Positions 61,317-64,000 of a DNA stretch of 64,000 nucleotides are shown here, in pieces. The DNA lies in the NCBI GenBank assembly GCA_964014735.1, contig CAXHBH010000004.1, forward strand, positions 1 to 64,000. Direction: 5' to 3'. Both the position numbers and the translations under genes were made by a program. Numbering within the stretch: position 1 is the stretch's first letter; each line of letters starts with the position of its first letter. The stretch comes from UBA7446 sp964014735. GTDB lineage: Bacteria; Bacteroidota; Bacteroidia; Flavobacteriales; Flavobacteriaceae. Under the pieces are notes generated by a model. That model worked only from the letters and a program-made list of their open reading frames with translations. It made no database searches and was not told the DNA's origin.

Positions 61317-63416
61317 ATGTCTGCATTATTGCAAAAACCAATCGATTATTTAAAGGGTGTTGGCCCAAATAGGGCACAATTGCTTAAAAGCGAATTGGGC
61401 CTACAAAATCTACAGGATATACTTTACTTTTTTCCACATCGTTATATTGACAGAACTAAATACTATACTCCTAGCCAATTACCACAAACTACAGCGGATG
61501 TTCAGGTATTAGGAAGTATCACTCATGTTGAAAGCATAAAACAAAAAAGGGGTATTCGCTTGGTTGCTACATTTTCTGATGGTAATCATAGCATGGAACT
61601 AGTTTGGTTTAGAGGTCAACAATGGATTCAAAAGTCACTCCAACTCAACACTCCATATATGGCATTTGGACGACTTAATTGGTATGGAAAAAAATGTTCA
61701 ATTCCCCATCCAGAGCTAGAACTCATTTCAGATCATGAACAACGCAAAGGAAATTTTCAATCTGTTTATCCCGCCACTGAAAACCTAACTAAAAGTGGTA
61801 TATCACAACGAGTTATGCGACAAATTATAGAAAATCTATTTGAAGAAACACAAAACAACCTTCAAGAAGTTTTATCTGCCGAGGTGTGCAACACTTACCA
61901 ATTGCTAGAGAAAAACAAAGCCTTAAAAACTATTCATTTTCCCCAGTCACAAGAAGACTTGGCACGGGCACAATTCCGTATGAAATTTGAAGAACTGTTT
62001 TTTGTACAGTTACAATTGGGATTAAAAAAATACCATCGAAAAGAGCGTATTAAAGGCATAGCCTTTCCAAAAATTGGACATTATTTCAACAACTTTTTTC
62101 ATAACCATTTACCCTTTCCATTAACAGAAGCGCAAAAAAGAGTAGTACGTGAAATCAGAACAGACTTAAATAGTTCCGCACAAATGAACAGGCTTTTGCA
62201 GGGAGATGTTGGGTCGGGAAAAACCATAGTGGCCGTACTTTGCATGCTAATGGCTTTGGACAACAATATGCAAGCCACACTAGTAGCTCCTACCGAAATT
62301 TTGGCGCAACAACACTATAACAGTATTCAATCCTTGTTGGCGCCACTTAGTATTGAAATTGGTTTGCTTACAGGGTCAGTTTCAAAGAAAGAGCGTGAAC
62401 CACTATTTGAAAAACTAGATAATGGTCAATTACAAATACTAATTGGTACACATGCAATAATAGAAGATCCTGTTAGCTTTCATCAACTGGGATTGGCCAT
62501 TGTAGATGAACAGCATCGTTTTGGGGTGGCACAGCGTGCCAAACTTTGGCGAAAGAATGTCACTCCGCCAAACATTTTGGTAATGACTGCAACACCTATT
62601 CCAAGAACCTTGGCCATGACCGCTTATGGCGACTTAGAGTTATCAGTAATTGATGAGTTACCACCAGGAAGAAAACCTATTACCACAACGCATCGATTTG
62701 ACAGCAAACGATTGTCAGTGTTCCAATTTATGCGTGAGGAAATTGCAAAAGGCCGACAGGTTTATATAGTTTATCCACTGATTCAGGAGTCTAAAGTATT
62801 AGATTATAAAGATTTGATGGATGGCTATCAAAGTATTGTACGAGATTTTCCTTTGCCAGACTATCAAGTAAGTATTGTTCATGGCAGGATGAATGCTAAA
62901 GACAAAGCTTATGAAATGGAACGTTTTATATCTAAAAAAACACAAATAATGGTGGCAACTACAGTTATTGAGGTTGGTGTTGATGTGCCCAATGCTAGTA
63001 TTATGATAATTGAAAGCGCCGAACGCTTTGGCTTATCACAACTACACCAACTGAGGGGACGTGTTGGTCGCGGCGCTAGTAAGAGCTACTGTATTTTAAT
63101 GACAGGGCCTAAGCTTAACCAAGATGCACAAGCGCGCATACAAACCATGGTCAGATCACAAGACGGCTTTGAATTGGCTGAAGTTGATTTGTCACTTCGT
63201 GGCCCGGGAGATGTTATGGGTACCCAACAAAGCGGAGTGCTTCCATTTCTAATTGCCAACCTTAGAAAAGATGGAGACATACTAAAAACAGTACGTCATG
63301 CGGTAGATTCCTTACTCGAAAATGACCCAAGTTTATCACTTGAGAGCAACAAGAATATGCGTTTAGCACTCTCTTTGACACAGCAAGGGAAAAGTATTTG
63401 GAAGTACATTGGCTAA
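61317..63416 (+). CDS. recG: ATP-dependent DNA helicase RecG
   Basis: Branch-migration helicase that rescues stalled forks, 699 residues. The N-terminal wedge OB-domain includes LPQTTADVQVLGSITHVE and MELVWFRGQQW. The helicase has LLQGDVGSGKTIVAV (motif I, about 298-311), LVAPTEILAQQHY, IVDEQHRFGVAQR, TATPIPRTL, TTVIEVGVDVPNASIM and HQLRGRVGRG, and ends with LRGPGDVMGTQQSGVLPF. Complete. A near-consensus box TATCTTCG (61304-61311) lies 5 bases before the ATG. Confidence 0.97.
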   Translation: MSALLQKPIDYLKGVGPNRAQLLKSELGLQNLQDILYFFPHRYIDRTKYYTPSQLPQTTADVQVLGSITHVESIKQKRGIRLVATFSDGNHSMELVWFRGQQWIQKSLQLNTPYMAFGRLNWYGKKCSIPHPELELISDHEQRKGNFQSVYPATENLTKSGISQRVMRQIIENLFEETQNNLQEVLSAEVCNTYQLLEKNKALKTIHFPQSQEDLARAQFRMKFEELFFVQLQLGLKKYHRKERIKGIAFPKIGHYFNNFFHNHLPFPLTEAQKRVVREIRTDLNSSAQMNRLLQGDVGSGKTIVAVLCMLMALDNNMQATLVAPTEILAQQHYNSIQSLLAPLSIEIGLLTGSVSKKEREPLFEKLDNGQLQILIGTHAIIEDPVSFHQLGLAIVDEQHRFGVAQRAKLWRKNVTPPNILVMTATPIPRTLAMTAYGDLELSVIDELPPGRKPITTTHRFDSKRLSVFQFMREEIAKGRQVYIVYPLIQESKVLDYKDLMDGYQSIVRDFPLPDYQVSIVHGRMNAKDKAYEMERFISKKTQIMVATTVIEVGVDVPNASIMIIESAERFGLSQLHQLRGRVGRGASKSYCILMTGPKLNQDAQARIQTMVRSQDGFELAEVDLSLRGPGDVMGTQQSGVLPFLIANLRKDGDILKTVRHAVDSLLENDPSLSLESNKNMRLALSLTQQGKSIWKYIG

Positions 63417-63443
63417 AAAATGCCTAAAAAACCATCTTAATTG

Positions 63444-63451
63444 TATCTTTG
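63444..63451 (+). promoter_or_regulatory. TAnnTTTG -7 element before pheT
   Basis: TATCTTTG, exact match, 17 bases before the pheT ATG at 63469. Confidence 0.45.
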
Positions 63452-63468
63452 TTTTTCAAATAATAAGT

Positions 63469-64000
63469 ATGCACATCTCTTTCAACTGGTTGCGTGATTT
63501 CGTAAAAACCGATTTAAATGCTTCAGAAATAGGTGATATACTCACCGACCTAGGTTTAGAAGTGGAGGGTATTAATCAATATCAATCTATCCAAGGTGGA
63601 CTAGAAGGAGTTGTTATTGGGAAAGTACTGACTTGCGAAAAGCATCCCAATGCCGATAAACTTAAAATTACTCAAGTTGATATAGGGGAAACAGAAAAGG
63701 TGCAAATTGTATGCGGAGCTACCAATATTGCTGCTGGCCAAATAGTTCCAGTGGCCACAATAGGCACAACGCTTTATGACAAAAATGGAGAATCCTTTGT
63801 TATCAAGAAAAGTAAGATTAGAGGAGAACTGAGTCAAGGTATGATTTGTGCTGAAGACGAATTGGGTCTGGGCGAAAGTCACGATGGCATCATGGTACTC
63901 GAAAACCACCACAAGGCAGGTAAGCCCTGCAAAGAAGTTTTTGAAATCGTGACAGATGAAATATTTGAAATTGGTCTTACCCCCAACCGATCTGATGCGA
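63469..64000 (+). CDS. pheT: Phenylalanine-tRNA ligase beta subunit, N-terminal part (cut by window edge)
   Basis: Aminoacyl-tRNA synthetase beta subunit. About 177 residues are visible from ATG 63469: MHISFNWLRDFVKTDLN, then the tRNA-binding (EMAP/OB) domain with VVIGKVLTCEKHPNADKLKITQVD, IVCGATNIAAGQIVPVA, SKIRGELSQGMICAEDELGLG, and the start of the B3/B4 region, FEIGLTPNRSDA. The catalytic and editing parts lie beyond the window. pheS is not adjacent, which is usual in Bacteroidota. Confidence 0.96.
   Translation, partial: MHISFNWLRDFVKTDLNASEIGDILTDLGLEVEGINQYQSIQGGLEGVVIGKVLTCEKHPNADKLKITQVDIGETEKVQIVCGATNIAAGQIVPVATIGTTLYDKNGESFVIKKSKIRGELSQGMICAEDELGLGESHDGIMVLENHHKAGKPCKEVFEIVTDEIFEIGLTPNRSDA

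Noticed and set aside
1..64000. CRISPR arrays, transposases, integrases, phage genes, rRNA and tRNA
   Set aside because: Looked for by eye on both strands; no repeat-spacer pattern, mobile-element protein or tRNA-like fold was seen.

Overview
The window reads as a chromosomal segment of a marine-type Flavobacteriaceae (phylum Bacteroidota). Reasons: the DNA is A+T-rich; starts lack Shine-Dalgarno sequences and often follow a TAnnTTTG box closely; LpxC is fused to FabZ; PorX (response regulator plus PglZ) of the type IX secretion pathway is present; there are SusC/CarboxypepD_reg-type TonB receptors; and gene orders such as hisG-hisD-hisC, HD-lpxD-lpxC/fabZ-lpxA-efp-sucD and serC-serA are typical. 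No tRNA, rRNA, CRISPR array, IS element, prophage or plasmid function was found. Almost every base is in a recognisable gene.

Layout. 1-2571 (minus): histidine operon hisG-hisD-hisC behind a complete-looking attenuator (a 17-residue leader peptide with three His codons, an antiterminator and a terminator). 2605-10056 (minus): prohibitin-like protein, SDR reductase, succinyl-CoA ligase alpha, EF-P, the lipid A genes lpxA, lpxC/fabZ and lpxD, and an HD phosphohydrolase. 10087-12373 (plus): porX, tsaE and a small membrane protein. 12363-18866: proline dehydrogenase, aroB, PEP carboxylase, an Lrp-type regulator and an M14 peptidase. 19117-25120: XRE regulator behind a 20-bp palindrome, small lipoprotein, TerC protein, parC and parE. 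25326-30898: SnoaL-like lipoprotein, ychF, ferredoxin, acyl-CoA reductase, serC, serA and a small membrane protein.

30900-34940 is the main accessory-looking stretch: a small exported His/Cys protein, a His-rich lipoprotein and a ZnuD-like TonB receptor (probably metal, perhaps zinc, uptake), followed by a wrecked folE (GTP cyclohydrolase I) pseudogene that has lost its zinc ligands. 34941-43255: msrA, LolD-like ATPase, TIGR02757 protein, a dihydroorotase-like protein without most metal ligands, an esterase, a metallo-beta-lactamase-fold protein with a small unlisted membrane ORF, a conserved uncharacterised protein, bcp, an endonuclease III lacking Fe-S cysteines, and an ECF sigma factor with a 46-residue ORF behind it. 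43417-51272: uvrA, then a surface-polysaccharide set (flippase, glycosyltransferase, YfhO). 51332-64000: outer-membrane protein, GNAT-like protein, mnmE, a second TonB-type barrel, a Cys-rich mini-lipoprotein, an OmpA lipoprotein, uvrD, recG and the start of pheT.

I saw no obviously new multigene system. The items most worth a second look are the his attenuator, the metal-uptake locus with its folE relic, the metal-ligand-less dihydroorotase, the cysteine-poor Nth, the palindrome-flanked XRE gene, and the hairpin plus WW mini-ORF before the second TonB barrel.
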